A DNA stretch of 19,667 nucleotides. Source: CAZJYI01 sp964550025 (lineage in GTDB: Bacteria > Verrucomicrobiota > Kiritimatiellia > UBA8416 > CAYOBW01). The stretch covers positions 1-19,667 of the forward strand of contig CAZJYI010000187.1 of NCBI GenBank assembly GCA_964550025.1. The letters are read 5' to 3'. Shown here piece by piece: positions 7,567 to 15,106 of this stretch (positions are counted from its first letter, which is position 1; each line of letters starts with the position of its first letter). A program made the position numbers and the translations under genes. The notes beneath the pieces are model-generated. The model saw nothing but the letters and a program-made list of their open reading frames with translations, had not been told where the DNA came from and did not search any database.

Positions 7567-9654
7567 ATGTCAGACGACACACCGCTTTCGAGTATACGGA
7601 ACATAGGGATCATGGCGCATATCGACGCCGGGAAGACCACGGTCAGCGAGCGCATCCTGTACTACTGCGGCCGGACGCACAAGCTGGGCGAAGTGCACGA
7701 CGGCGAGGCGATCATGGACTGGATGGCGCAGGAACGGGAGCGCGGCATCACCATCACCTCGGCCGCGACCACGGCCGAGTGGAAAGGGCACCGGATCTCG
7801 CTGATCGACACGCCGGGACACGTCGACTTCACGGCCGAGGTGGAGCGCAGCCTGCGCGTGCTGGACGGCGCCGTGGCGCTGTTCTGCGCCGTGGGCGGCG
7901 TTCAGCCGCAGTCCGAACAGGTGTGGCGCCAGAGCGAGAAGTACAGCGTGCCCAAGGTCGCGTTCATCAACAAGATGGATCGTATCGGGGCCGACTTCTA
8001 CGGCGTAGTGGAGAGTATTCAGAGCGCGCTTGGCGCCAACGCCGTGCCCGTCGTCATACCGATCGGGAACGAAGACGGGTTCCGCGGCGTCATCGACTTG
8101 GTCACCATGAAGGCGGTCATCTACGACGACGACAGCAGCGGCCGCGACTACCACGAGGAGGAAATCCCGACGGAGCTGCTCGAGGATGCCAGGCAGTGGC
8201 GCGCCAACCTCGTGGAGAAGAGCGCGGAACAATGCGACGATCTCCTCGAGAAGTTCCTGGACGGGAGCGAACTCGGCGAGCAGGACATCCTTGACGTGGT
8301 GCGCCGCGCCACGATCCGCCGGGGCATCATCCCCGTCTACTGTGGCACGGCGTTCAAGAACAAGGGCATCCAGCGGCTCCTGGACGGCATCGTGCAGTTC
8401 CTTCCCGCGCCCGACGACATCGAACCGATCATTCATGCCACCGAGGACGAGCGCATCGAACGCGCTCCCTCGGAAGACGAGCCGTTTGCCGCACTGGCCT
8501 TCAAGGTCGTCAATGACCGGCACATGGGGAAGCTCACGTACATCCGCGTGTACTCGGGCCGCATCCCCGCCGGTTCGGCGGTCTACAACAGCACCCACGA
8601 ATGCGACCAGCGCATCGGGCGCATCATCCGCATGCACGCCAACCGCCAGGAGGCCGTCGAGGAAGCGCGCTGCGGCGACATCGTTGCCGTCGTGGGGCTC
8701 GGAAAGACGCGCACGGGAGACACGCTGTGCTGCCGGGACAACCCGATCCTGCTCGAGAGCATCGAGTTCCCGGCGCCGGTCATGTCGATCAGCATCAAGC
8801 CGGCGAGCCGCCCCGACAGCGAGAAGATGGGATCGGGGCTGCACGCACTGGCCGCGGAGGACCCGACTTTTACGGTAGGTTACGACCAGGAAACGCAGGA
8901 GACGATCATCTCGGGCATGGGGGAACTGCACCTTGAGATCATTGTCGACCGCCTCAAGCGCGAGTTCGGAGTCATGGCCGAAATCGGGCGGCCGGAAGTC
9001 GCCTACCGCGAAACCGGCACAACCAACGTGGACGGGCAGTACAAGCACGCGAAGCAGTCAGGCGGCCGCGGGCAATACGGGCACGTCTACCTGCGGCTCG
9101 AACCGCAGGATCCGGGACGCGGGTTCTCCTTCGAGAACGAGGTCAAGGGCGGCAACATCCCGTCGGAGTACATACCCTCCGTGGAAAAGGGCGTCATCAA
9201 GGCCATGGCAAGCGGACCGTACGCGGGATATCCTGTCGTGGATATGAAGGTCATCGTCTACGACGGTTCTTCGCACGACGTGGACTCGAGCGAGTTCGCC
9301 TTCACCGAAGCCGCGCGCGTCTGCTTCCGTAGCCTGTTCCTCAAGTCGAGTCCCGAGCTGCTGGAGCCGGTGATGTCCGTGGAAGTCAGTACGCCGGAGG
9401 AGTTCATGGGCGCCGTTTCGGGATCGATCTGCCAGCGGCGCGGACGCATCGAGGGGATGGACGATGTCGGCGGGATGAAGGTGATCCGGGGAATGGTCCC
9501 GCTGAGCGAAATGTTCGGGTATTCGAACACGATCCGGACGATGACGTCGGGGCGCGGGAACTTCACGATGCACTTTGAGCGGTATGAGGCCGTGCCGTTC
9601 TCGGTGGCGGAGGAGATCATCAAGAAGCGGCGGGAGCAGAACAAGATCCGTTGA
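7567..9654 (+). CDS. fusA: Translation elongation factor G
   Basis: 695 residues, normal EF-G length. This cytoplasmic GTPase moves tRNA and mRNA through the ribosome and, with RRF, helps recycle it. G1 is AHIDAGKTT (17-25), switch I RGITITSAAT, G3 DTPGHVDF, G4 NKMD and G5 GTAF (usual GSAF). Domain IV has GGRGQYGHV and the tip loop HDVDSSEFAF with its conserved His, so translocation activity is expected. The C-terminus, SGRGNFTMHFERYEAVP, differs a little from the common QGRATYTM form. The gene stands alone: no rpsL, rpsG or tuf is adjacent, so it is outside the str operon. It may be the genome's only EF-G relocated, or a second paralogue as in spirochetes and planctomycetes; the sequence alone does not settle this. 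It is divergent from the phosphoesterase gene. Confidence 0.96.
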   Translation: MSDDTPLSSIRNIGIMAHIDAGKTTVSERILYYCGRTHKLGEVHDGEAIMDWMAQERERGITITSAATTAEWKGHRISLIDTPGHVDFTAEVERSLRVLDGAVALFCAVGGVQPQSEQVWRQSEKYSVPKVAFINKMDRIGADFYGVVESIQSALGANAVPVVIPIGNEDGFRGVIDLVTMKAVIYDDDSSGRDYHEEEIPTELLEDARQWRANLVEKSAEQCDDLLEKFLDGSELGEQDILDVVRRATIRRGIIPVYCGTAFKNKGIQRLLDGIVQFLPAPDDIEPIIHATEDERIERAPSEDEPFAALAFKVVNDRHMGKLTYIRVYSGRIPAGSAVYNSTHECDQRIGRIIRMHANRQEAVEEARCGDIVAVVGLGKTRTGDTLCCRDNPILLESIEFPAPVMSISIKPASRPDSEKMGSGLHALAAEDPTFTVGYDQETQETIISGMGELHLEIIVDRLKREFGVMAEIGRPEVAYRETGTTNVDGQYKHAKQSGGRGQYGHVYLRLEPQDPGRGFSFENEVKGGNIPSEYIPSVEKGVIKAMASGPYAGYPVVDMKVIVYDGSSHDVDSSEFAFTEAARVCFRSLFLKSSPELLEPVMSVEVSTPEEFMGAVSGSICQRRGRIEGMDDVGGMKVIRGMVPLSEMFGYSNTIRTMTSGRGNFTMHFERYEAVPFSVAEEIIKKRREQNKIR

Positions 9655-9669
9655 CGCGGGGAGGAATTG

Positions 9670-9720
9670 CAGATTTCAGATTTCAAATCTCAGAGGGCAG
9701 CCTTTGAAATCTGAGATCTG
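9670..9720. repeat. Long inverted repeat after fusA
   Basis: Arms 9670-9687 and 9703-9720 pair over 18 bp with a single T-G mismatch; the loop is 15 nt. It begins 15 bp after the fusA stop and may act as a terminator or mRNA 3' stabiliser, though no T-tract follows. The word TGAAATCTGAGATCTGGAAT recurs at 9752-9771, and its first copy (9705-9731) carries a 7-bp internal duplication. Confidence 0.65.
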
Positions 9721-9771
9721 AGATCTGGAATCCGCCGTTCAGAGTCGCCTCTGAAATCTGAGATCTGGAAT

Positions 9772-9856
9772 ACGCCACTCGCCACCCCGACCCCACGCAA
9801 CACGCCCCTAAACCCTGAGCGCCCCGCATCCCCCCACCACTCGCCACTCGCCCACC
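9772..9856. other. C-rich spacer between convergent fusA and DUF72 gene
   Basis: C-rich, low-complexity sequence with recurrent CCACTCGCCA words. No gene or clear site is seen. Confidence 0.4.
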
Positions 9857-10750
9857 TCACCCCAAGGGTAACTCTTCCGGCAGATTCCTGGCGATCTTCC
9901 GTAGACGCGGGTAGCGTTTGAGCAGCTCTGGAGGCACGTCGACTTTTCGCCCCGTCACACGCGCCTTAACCTCCAGGGCGTTCATCGCCTCCTTGCCCTG
10001 GTAGTGATTGTTGGCCACGAGCGTCAGCGACTTTGACATCGACGCGATCTTCACCGCCCTGCCGGCGATCTGGTCCAGCTCCTCGCCGCTGTAGGCATAG
10101 TTGTACGTCTCGTCGCGTCCCGCGCCCTTACTGAACCAGGCCTTCGCGTTGCGGCCGTGGAGACGCATGTAGGCGTGCTCCCCCACCCCGCTCACGTGGA
10201 GGTTGAACGAATCCCGGGCCGTGGGATAGTCGAGATTCGCCACGGTCACACCGAGCGAAGACAAGAAGCCGAGCGCAGACGGCGACTGCCAGGAGTTGTG
10301 CCGAAGCTCGAATACGAGGTTCGTCATCCCGCCAAAGGTCGCCGCAATCCGCTCGAGGTGGGAACGCGTCTGCTCCGATGCGGCAAAGTCGTAGCGAAAC
10401 TGCGCCAGCAGGTGACGCAGTTTCCCCGCCTCAAGCATCGGCGCAAACCCGTCGTGAAAGGCCCGCACCATGCCGGGTGCGAGCTCACCGCGATGCGTGA
10501 TCTCCTGGTGGAGCTTGGCGGTGAAGTAGAACCCGCCAAGGTCGGACGTCCTGTTCACCCACGAAGCTACGGTCTTCGCGTAAGGAGGTCGATAGAAGGT
10601 GCTGTTGACCTCCACCATGTCCACAAACGGCGCGATGTAGCGAAGCTTGTCTTTCGTGCCGCGCGGGTAGACGTAGCCGTTCCAGTCATCATACGACCAA
10701 CCCGCGATCCCGACCGAAATGCGGTCGGACACAGATGACTCAGCGGCCAT
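9857..10750 (-). CDS. DUF72 (YecE-like) family protein
   Basis: 297 residues. The ATG at 10750 is chosen over the longer GTG frame (to 10777) because AGAGGAG lies just upstream of it. Family hallmarks are GIAGWSYDDWNG-VYP at the N-terminus, VDMVEVNSTFYRPP, a FYFTAKLHQEITH strand, LVFELRHNSW, a YMRLHGRN motif and VANNHYQGKEAMNA near the C-terminus. DUF72 proteins have a TIM-barrel-like fold. Their biochemical role is not established, and nothing in this context defines it. The gene lies 54 bp downstream of the hexokinase gene on the same strand and could be co-transcribed with it; the gap holds CGACACC heptamer repeats. Confidence 0.93.
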   Translation of the reverse strand: MAAESSVSDRISVGIAGWSYDDWNGYVYPRGTKDKLRYIAPFVDMVEVNSTFYRPPYAKTVASWVNRTSDLGGFYFTAKLHQEITHRGELAPGMVRAFHDGFAPMLEAGKLRHLLAQFRYDFAASEQTRSHLERIAATFGGMTNLVFELRHNSWQSPSALGFLSSLGVTVANLDYPTARDSFNLHVSGVGEHAYMRLHGRNAKAWFSKGAGRDETYNYAYSGEELDQIAGRAVKIASMSKSLTLVANNHYQGKEAMNALEVKARVTGRKVDVPPELLKRYPRLRKIARNLPEELPLG

Positions 10751-10764
10751 CTCATCTCCTCTCG

Positions 10765-10788
10765 CGACACCCGACACCCGACACCCGA
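10765..10788. repeat. CGACACC heptamer tandem repeat
   Basis: About three and a half copies of a 7-bp unit (CGACACC) lie in the gap between the hexokinase stop and the DUF72 start. The same word is combined with CGCGACT units at 13855-13906. Confidence 0.7.
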
Positions 10789-10804
10789 CCCCCGGCCCCC
10801 GGCC

Positions 10805-12097
10805 CTATCTCGTCAGACCCGCCACCGCGGCCCCGACGACCGGTGCTTCGTCCACGTGGACCAGATCGTAGTGCAATCCGCGCCCCCCCAGCAACTCGCG
10901 CAGATGCCGGTGCACCAGCTCGGGGAAGCGGTAGGTCTTGTAGAATGTCGAACCATCGACGTTGACGCAGACGGGGCGTTGCGGGTCGCTGCCGCACCCC
11001 GACTTGAGCACGGCCGCACTGATGTTCACGGCGGTCAGTAGCGCGGCCCGTTCGACGAGCGCAATGTAGAGGCGCAACATCGCGTCGCGGTCCCCGGCAC
11101 ACAACGTCTGTGCGTCGAACGGTCCGGGACCGGACGGATCCTTGGCAAAGTCATCGATGGCCTTCGTGGACAGCTCCGAAACGGCGGCGACCCGGCCGGC
11201 CATCTCGTCCGAAAAGACACCTTCGCGGGCAGCCGTGCGCAACACCTCCAACGTGAGCCCCCCGAGGTACCCGCCGGAAATCATCTTCTCCAGCATCTGC
11301 TGCCCGGGATTGGCCGTTGAATTGTCGAACGCCCGGTCAATGTCCGTCTGCGGGCACTTGGCGAAATTGCCGGACTCCACGTTGATCGCCTGCGACCCGC
11401 CGGCAGCCAGGTCGTCGCGCTTCGTGATGCTGACGTTCTTCTCGACGTAAGCCGTGTTGGTCCCGGTTCCGAGAATAAAACCGATGTAGCTCTCATGGTG
11501 CCCCGGTTCACCGGCACTCTTGCCCGCCAGCAGGGTCGCGATCGTGTCGTTCAGGACGGTAATCGTCCTGGGGCCATCGCCATCCTCCAGGCGTTCCAGG
11601 ACTCCGCTCCCGACCAGCGTTCCTTCAACCTCAGGCGCTTTGATTTCCTTCGTCCAGTGCAGCAGCCTGCCGTCACAATCCGGCGTGATCTCAGCGGGAT
11701 ACGAAAAGCAGAATCCGATATGGCGCGACTTGTGAACCACGGGCTCGAGGAATGCAGCGATGGCATCAAAAAACGCATCTTTCGAGAGGTGTTCATCGAC
11801 GCCGGGCATATCATGCTTCCGGTGGTCACGGATGTCAGGGTCCCCCTCGCTGTTGAATACAACCGTCGCCACCCGCAGGTGTGTGCCGCCCGCGTCGAGC
11901 ACGATCACCGGCGTATCGCTGGGAACCTCCCGGTCAACGGGCACGAAGGAAGGAATCATCTTCAGCGAGCTTGGCTCCCCGGCCAGGCCGGCCGCCATCT
12001 CCGATTGAAAAGCGTCGAGGATCTCCTCGGGATCCACGAATCGCGCGCCAAGCTTGTGCGCCGTAAGGAATGCATCTGCTTTCTGTTCTGTTGTCAT
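10805..12097 (-). CDS. Eukaryote-type hexokinase
   Basis: 430 residues, the length of a single-domain hexokinase. It would phosphorylate glucose or other hexoses with ATP to feed glycolysis. Motifs in order: phosphate-1 loop LDAGGTHLR (67-75); sugar-binding signature SYPAEITPDCDGRLLHWTK (132-150); LNDT (182-185) with the presumed catalytic base Asp184; phosphate-2 ILGTGTNTAY (208-217); INVESGNF (238-245), which corresponds to the eukaryotic INxEWGxF but lacks the Trp; and NPGQQMLEKMISGGYLG, closely like yeast hexokinase. This is the Hexokinase_1/2 family and not bacterial glucokinase or ROK. GGAGG (12107-12111, minus strand) precedes the ATG by 9 nt and partly lies in a small 5-bp hairpin. 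The gene follows the polymerase gene by 64 bp. Confidence 0.93.
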   Translation of the reverse strand: MTTEQKADAFLTAHKLGARFVDPEEILDAFQSEMAAGLAGEPSSLKMIPSFVPVDREVPSDTPVIVLDAGGTHLRVATVVFNSEGDPDIRDHRKHDMPGVDEHLSKDAFFDAIAAFLEPVVHKSRHIGFCFSYPAEITPDCDGRLLHWTKEIKAPEVEGTLVGSGVLERLEDGDGPRTITVLNDTIATLLAGKSAGEPGHHESYIGFILGTGTNTAYVEKNVSITKRDDLAAGGSQAINVESGNFAKCPQTDIDRAFDNSTANPGQQMLEKMISGGYLGGLTLEVLRTAAREGVFSDEMAGRVAAVSELSTKAIDDFAKDPSGPGPFDAQTLCAGDRDAMLRLYIALVERAALLTAVNISAAVLKSGCGSDPQRPVCVNVDGSTFYKTYRFPELVHRHLRELLGGRGLHYDLVHVDEAPVVGAAVAGLTR

Positions 12098-12161
12098 GGG
12101 TGTTGGCCTCCGTTAGAAACGGCGGTAATGTAGGATAGGATTGACTTTCTTGCACGTCTTT

Positions 12162-13469
12162 TCACACCCGCACATCCAGCCGCGGAAAAGCCAGGCGTTG
12201 TTTCGTGCTTTCACCCTTCATCAGCAAGCTGCGCCGGTCCGGTAAATCTTCCCGCGAGCTGGTTGTCTTGCGGTCCAGGTACAGACACGAGCCCGACGCC
12301 ACCGTGTGTTTTCCATACTTCTTGTTCACGACGTCGACGGCCTCCGTAGCGCGGCGCACCTCTTCGATTTTCAAACGGTCCTCGAACAGCTCGTACTGCT
12401 CCGTGCGGTCATCTTCGAATGCCCCCAGCGCAATCATGGTCGAACGGTATTCGCACCCCGCCCTGAACGTGCGGTCAAACAAAACCCGGATCAGGGGAAT
12501 CGCCTCCAACGGCGAGCTCGTCGACCGGTTCAGCTTGGCTTCCAGCCCGCTGTGATTGAAGTCCTGGTGGCGCAGGACCACGCCAAGGGCCTTGGCGCGC
12601 AAGTGGTGCCGCCGCAGCTTGGCAAAGGCCAGCTCAACGTTGCGGACGAGCTTGGCGAAGACAAACTCGCTGTCGTGCGAAGGCGGCGTGAACGTCTTCG
12701 AGCGGATAACCGTCGTCTTGGGGGGTAATTCCTCCGTCGTCACTTTCCACACCGAATGCCCCCGCAGTTCGTTCCAGAGCTCCCGCCCGGGTTTATTGAG
12801 CAGGCGGGAAGCCCAACGCTCCGGGCGCATGACGTAATCATAGGCCGTTCGAAGCCCCATTTTGTGCAATAAACTGACTGTGTTGGGGCCGAATCCCCAG
12901 ACCTTTTCCAGCGCCGTCCGCTGCAGCAAGAGGTGGATATGCCGCCCGCGGACGGCCGTGAAGCCGTCCGGCTTGCGGAACTTGGAACACAGCTTGGCCA
13001 GCGTCTTGGACAGGCTCAGGCCAACCGACACGGTGATATCGAGTTCCTGTTGAATGGTCTCTTTGATTTTGCGGGCGATATCCTCGTACGAGCAGCGATA
13101 CATGCGCCGCATGCCCGTGATGTCCAGGAACGCTTCGTCAATCGAATACTCTTCAACGACCGGCGTAAAGCGCCGCATGATATTGAACATCCGCCGCGAA
13201 TACAGCCCGTAGGTTTCGTAATCGCTGGGGAGAATGATCAGCTTCGGGCACATCTGTTTGGCTATCCGCAACTCCACCCCGCGCTTGATGCCGAACGCCT
13301 TGGCCTCGTAGTTCGCGCAGGCAATGATGCCCCGCTCCCGCCCCGTTACCACCGGCTTGCCCTTCAACGACGGTACCAGCGCCTGCTCGACCGATGCAAA
13401 AAACGCATCCGCATCGATGTGCAAAATCGCCCGCGGAAAGCCGATCGTCATTAACGGGGTGTTTTCCAT
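12162..13469 (-). CDS. dinB: Y-family translesion DNA polymerase (DNA polymerase IV-like)
   Basis: 435 residues. It would copy past damaged bases as part of the SOS response. The palm motif HIDADAFFASVEQ gives the first metal ligand Asp19 and a Phe24 steric gate. YSIDEAFLDI gives Asp111-Glu112. SVGLSLSKTLAKLCSKFRKP is the conserved fingers-side helix, and WGFGPNTVSLLHKMG is the thumb helix-hairpin-helix. A little-finger domain follows (about 250-360), with a basic C-terminal tail rich in Arg and Lys. It is longer than typical DinB (about 350) and could be a DinB or UmuC-like branch. The ATG at 13469 is used; an inner ATG at 13451 is the alternative. No Shine-Dalgarno is visible, and the promoter -10 ends 6 nt upstream, so a leaderless message is suggested. 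Regulation by LexA is likely. Confidence 0.95.
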   Translation of the reverse strand: MENTPLMTIGFPRAILHIDADAFFASVEQALVPSLKGKPVVTGRERGIIACANYEAKAFGIKRGVELRIAKQMCPKLIILPSDYETYGLYSRRMFNIMRRFTPVVEEYSIDEAFLDITGMRRMYRCSYEDIARKIKETIQQELDITVSVGLSLSKTLAKLCSKFRKPDGFTAVRGRHIHLLLQRTALEKVWGFGPNTVSLLHKMGLRTAYDYVMRPERWASRLLNKPGRELWNELRGHSVWKVTTEELPPKTTVIRSKTFTPPSHDSEFVFAKLVRNVELAFAKLRRHHLRAKALGVVLRHQDFNHSGLEAKLNRSTSSPLEAIPLIRVLFDRTFRAGCEYRSTMIALGAFEDDRTEQYELFEDRLKIEEVRRATEAVDVVNKKYGKHTVASGSCLYLDRKTTSSREDLPDRRSLLMKGESTKQRLAFPRLDVRV

Positions 13470-13475
13470 GCCCCA

Positions 13476-13504
13476 TTAATAACTGAACGTTCGTTCAGGG
13501 TCAA
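13476..13504 (-). promoter_or_regulatory. SOS-type promoter of the Y-family polymerase with LexA box
   Basis: On the minus strand the -35 is TTGACC (13499-13504), the spacer 17 bp (13482-13498) and the -10 TATTAA (13476-13481). The spacer is almost filled by CTGAAC-N4-GTTCAG (13483-13498), whose core GAAC-N4-GTTC (13485-13496) matches the LexA box described for Bacillus and other non-proteobacteria. LexA bound here would block RNA polymerase. The predicted transcription start falls on or next to the ATG at 13469. Confidence 0.8.
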
Positions 13505-13537
13505 GAAGAAAGTCGCGTTCCAAGGTGTGAGCTCTCC

Positions 13538-13661
13538 CAAGGGCTGAAAGCCCGAAACAGGCAAGGTGCAACGGGTGCAGAAAGGCAAGGGCTGAAAGCC
13601 CGAAACAGGCAAGGTGCAACGGGTGCAGAAAGGCAAGGGCTGAAAGCCCGAAACAGGCAAG
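13538..13661. repeat. 48-bp tandem repeat, 2.6 copies
   Basis: Units start at 13538, 13586 and 13634. Each holds GGGCTGAAAGCCCG (a short stem), AACAGGCAAGG and TGCAACGGGTGCAGAAAGG; the third is cut after 28 bp. Copies look identical. The following sequence forms a hairpin CCCAGGGC/GCCCTGGG near 13662-13682. Confidence 0.9.
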
Positions 13662-13705
13662 CCCAGGGCGCTGAGCCCTGGGAACAACGGATATGAAGAA
13701 AGAAA

Positions 13706-13770
13706 CCGAGGGCTGAAGGCCCGACACAAATCGTCGATGGCACAACTTGTGTCGGGCCTTCAGCCCTCGG
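13706..13770. repeat. Perfect 24-bp inverted repeat
   Basis: Arms 13706-13729 and 13747-13770 are exact reverse complements around a 17-nt loop. The core GGGCTGAAGGCCCG resembles the stem in the 48-bp tandem unit next door. There is no T-tract. It could act as a bidirectional terminator between nifS and dinB or be a mobile palindrome. Confidence 0.9.
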
Positions 13771-13794
13771 ATGTCTGGTTCCGCGTCATCCCCC

Positions 13795-13954
13795 CGGCCC
13801 TGCCGGGCCGGGCTGGCCTATGCCGGGCCGTTGGCCCTGTCTCGCTTGCCACCCGACACCCGACTCGCGACTCGCGACCAGCGACACCCGACTCGCGACT
13901 CGCGACTCCCGCTTGCCCGCCGAAGCCTTGGCGCAGGCGGGCCACTCTCTCCTC
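13795..13954. repeat. Mixed palindromes and short direct repeats downstream of nifS
   Basis: A hairpin CGGCCC-tgcc-GGGCCG lies at 13795-13810. A 24-bp direct repeat occurs at 13855-13878 and 13883-13906, built from ACACCCG and CGCGACT heptamers. A stem GCCCGCC/GGCGGGC follows near 13915-13941. No gene is seen. Confidence 0.75.
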
Positions 13955-15106
13955 TCACACAAACGGCGACAGCTTCCTCAGGCGCTCGACGATGGGCGGC
14001 ATCTGCTCGATGACGAAGTCGACCTCTTCCTCGGTAGTGTACCGGCTGAGGCTGAAACGGGTGGAGCCGTGCGCGGCGGTGTGCGGCACGCCCATGGCGC
14101 GAATCACGTGCGACGGTTCCAGCGATCCGGAGGTGCAGGCCGAACCGGAGGAGGCCGCAACGCCCACGTCACTCAGGTGATACAGAATCGACTCCCCTTC
14201 TATGTAGGAGAAACTGATGTTGGTCGTGTTGGGCAGGCGGTTCTCGCGGTCGCCGTTGACCCGGGTATCCGGGCAGTTCGCCAGGATACCGGCCTCGAGC
14301 TTGTCGCGCAGCGCGGATACGCGCGTACGCTCCTCTTCAACATGCCTGGCCGCCAGCTCACACGCGACCCCGAGTCCCACGATGTAGGGGACATTTTCCG
14401 TCCCGCCGCGACGGCCGTGCTCCTGGTGGCCGCCGATCATGAACGTTGAGAGCTTCGTGCCCTTGCGGACGTACATGGCGCCGATCCCCTTGGGCGCATG
14501 CAGCTTGTGGCCCGAGAGGGACAGCATGTCGATCGGCGTCTCTGTCACGTCGATCGGGATCTTGCCGACCGCCTGCACCGCATCGGTGTGCATGACGCCA
14601 CCGGCCTCCTTGACGATCTCGGCGATCTCCCGGATCGGAAACACCACGCCCGTCTCGTTGTTGGCCCACATCACGCTTACCAACGTGTGGCCTCCGTCGA
14701 CGGCCTTGCGAACGTCGGCAAGGTCGATCTGTCCCGAGGAATCCACACCGAGCTCCACGACCTCGTGGCCGTGTTCTCCCAGGTACCGGCAGGGCCCGAG
14801 CACGGCGGGGTGCTCAACGCGCGTCGTCACGAGACGGACGCGCCCCCCCATCGCATCCGCACCGCCACGAATGGCGGTGTTATCGCTCTCGGTCCCACAG
14901 CTCGTGAAAACAATCTCTGACGGGTCGGCGTTCAGCAACCGCGCCACCTGCTCGCGCGCCCTCTTCACGTAGCGGCCGACCTGCCCGCCGAAGTAGTGCA
15001 TGCTCGACGGGTTGCCCCACAGTTCCGAGAAGAAGGGCTGCATGGCCTCGATTACTTCGGGCGCCACCCGGGTCGTTGCGTTGTTGTCGAGGTAGACGTT
15101 CTTCAT
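13955..15106 (-). CDS. nifS: Cysteine desulfurase, NifS/IscS family
   Basis: 383 residues, usual length. This PLP enzyme removes sulfur from cysteine and passes it to NifU for Fe-S cluster assembly. Motifs: YLDNNATTRVAPEV at the N-terminus, CGTESDNTAI (70-79), VEHPAV with His99, HTDAVQAVGK (173-182), the PLP lysine in SGHKLHAPKG (Lys201), RRGGTENV, and the sulfur-carrying loop SSGSACTSG with Cys324. The SGSACTSG loop points to the NifS/IscS class (group I). GAGGAGG sits 7 nt before the ATG. Its ATG overlaps the nifU stop (ATGA), so translation is coupled. No nitrogenase genes are in view, so this pair probably serves general Fe-S assembly, as in some bacteria lacking isc and suf. Confidence 0.96.
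   Translation of the reverse strand: MKNVYLDNNATTRVAPEVIEAMQPFFSELWGNPSSMHYFGGQVGRYVKRAREQVARLLNADPSEIVFTSCGTESDNTAIRGGADAMGGRVRLVTTRVEHPAVLGPCRYLGEHGHEVVELGVDSSGQIDLADVRKAVDGGHTLVSVMWANNETGVVFPIREIAEIVKEAGGVMHTDAVQAVGKIPIDVTETPIDMLSLSGHKLHAPKGIGAMYVRKGTKLSTFMIGGHQEHGRRGGTENVPYIVGLGVACELAARHVEEERTRVSALRDKLEAGILANCPDTRVNGDRENRLPNTTNISFSYIEGESILYHLSDVGVAASSGSACTSGSLEPSHVIRAMGVPHTAAHGSTRFSLSRYTTEEEVDFVIEQMPPIVERLRKLSPFV

Noticed and set aside
7570..9048. 492-residue minus-strand frame
   Set aside because: Antisense shadow of EF-G.
13538..13661. CRISPR-like array
   Set aside because: The period is a simple 48-bp tandem with identical units, no variable spacers and no cas genes.
13451..13745. 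Three overlapping minus-strand frames with FGLSALAFLHPLH-type repeats
   Set aside because: They only translate the 48-bp tandem repeat; no start signal or domain.
13706..13770. Insertion-sequence ends
   Set aside because: The arms face each other over only 17 nt, with no transposase between or target duplication.
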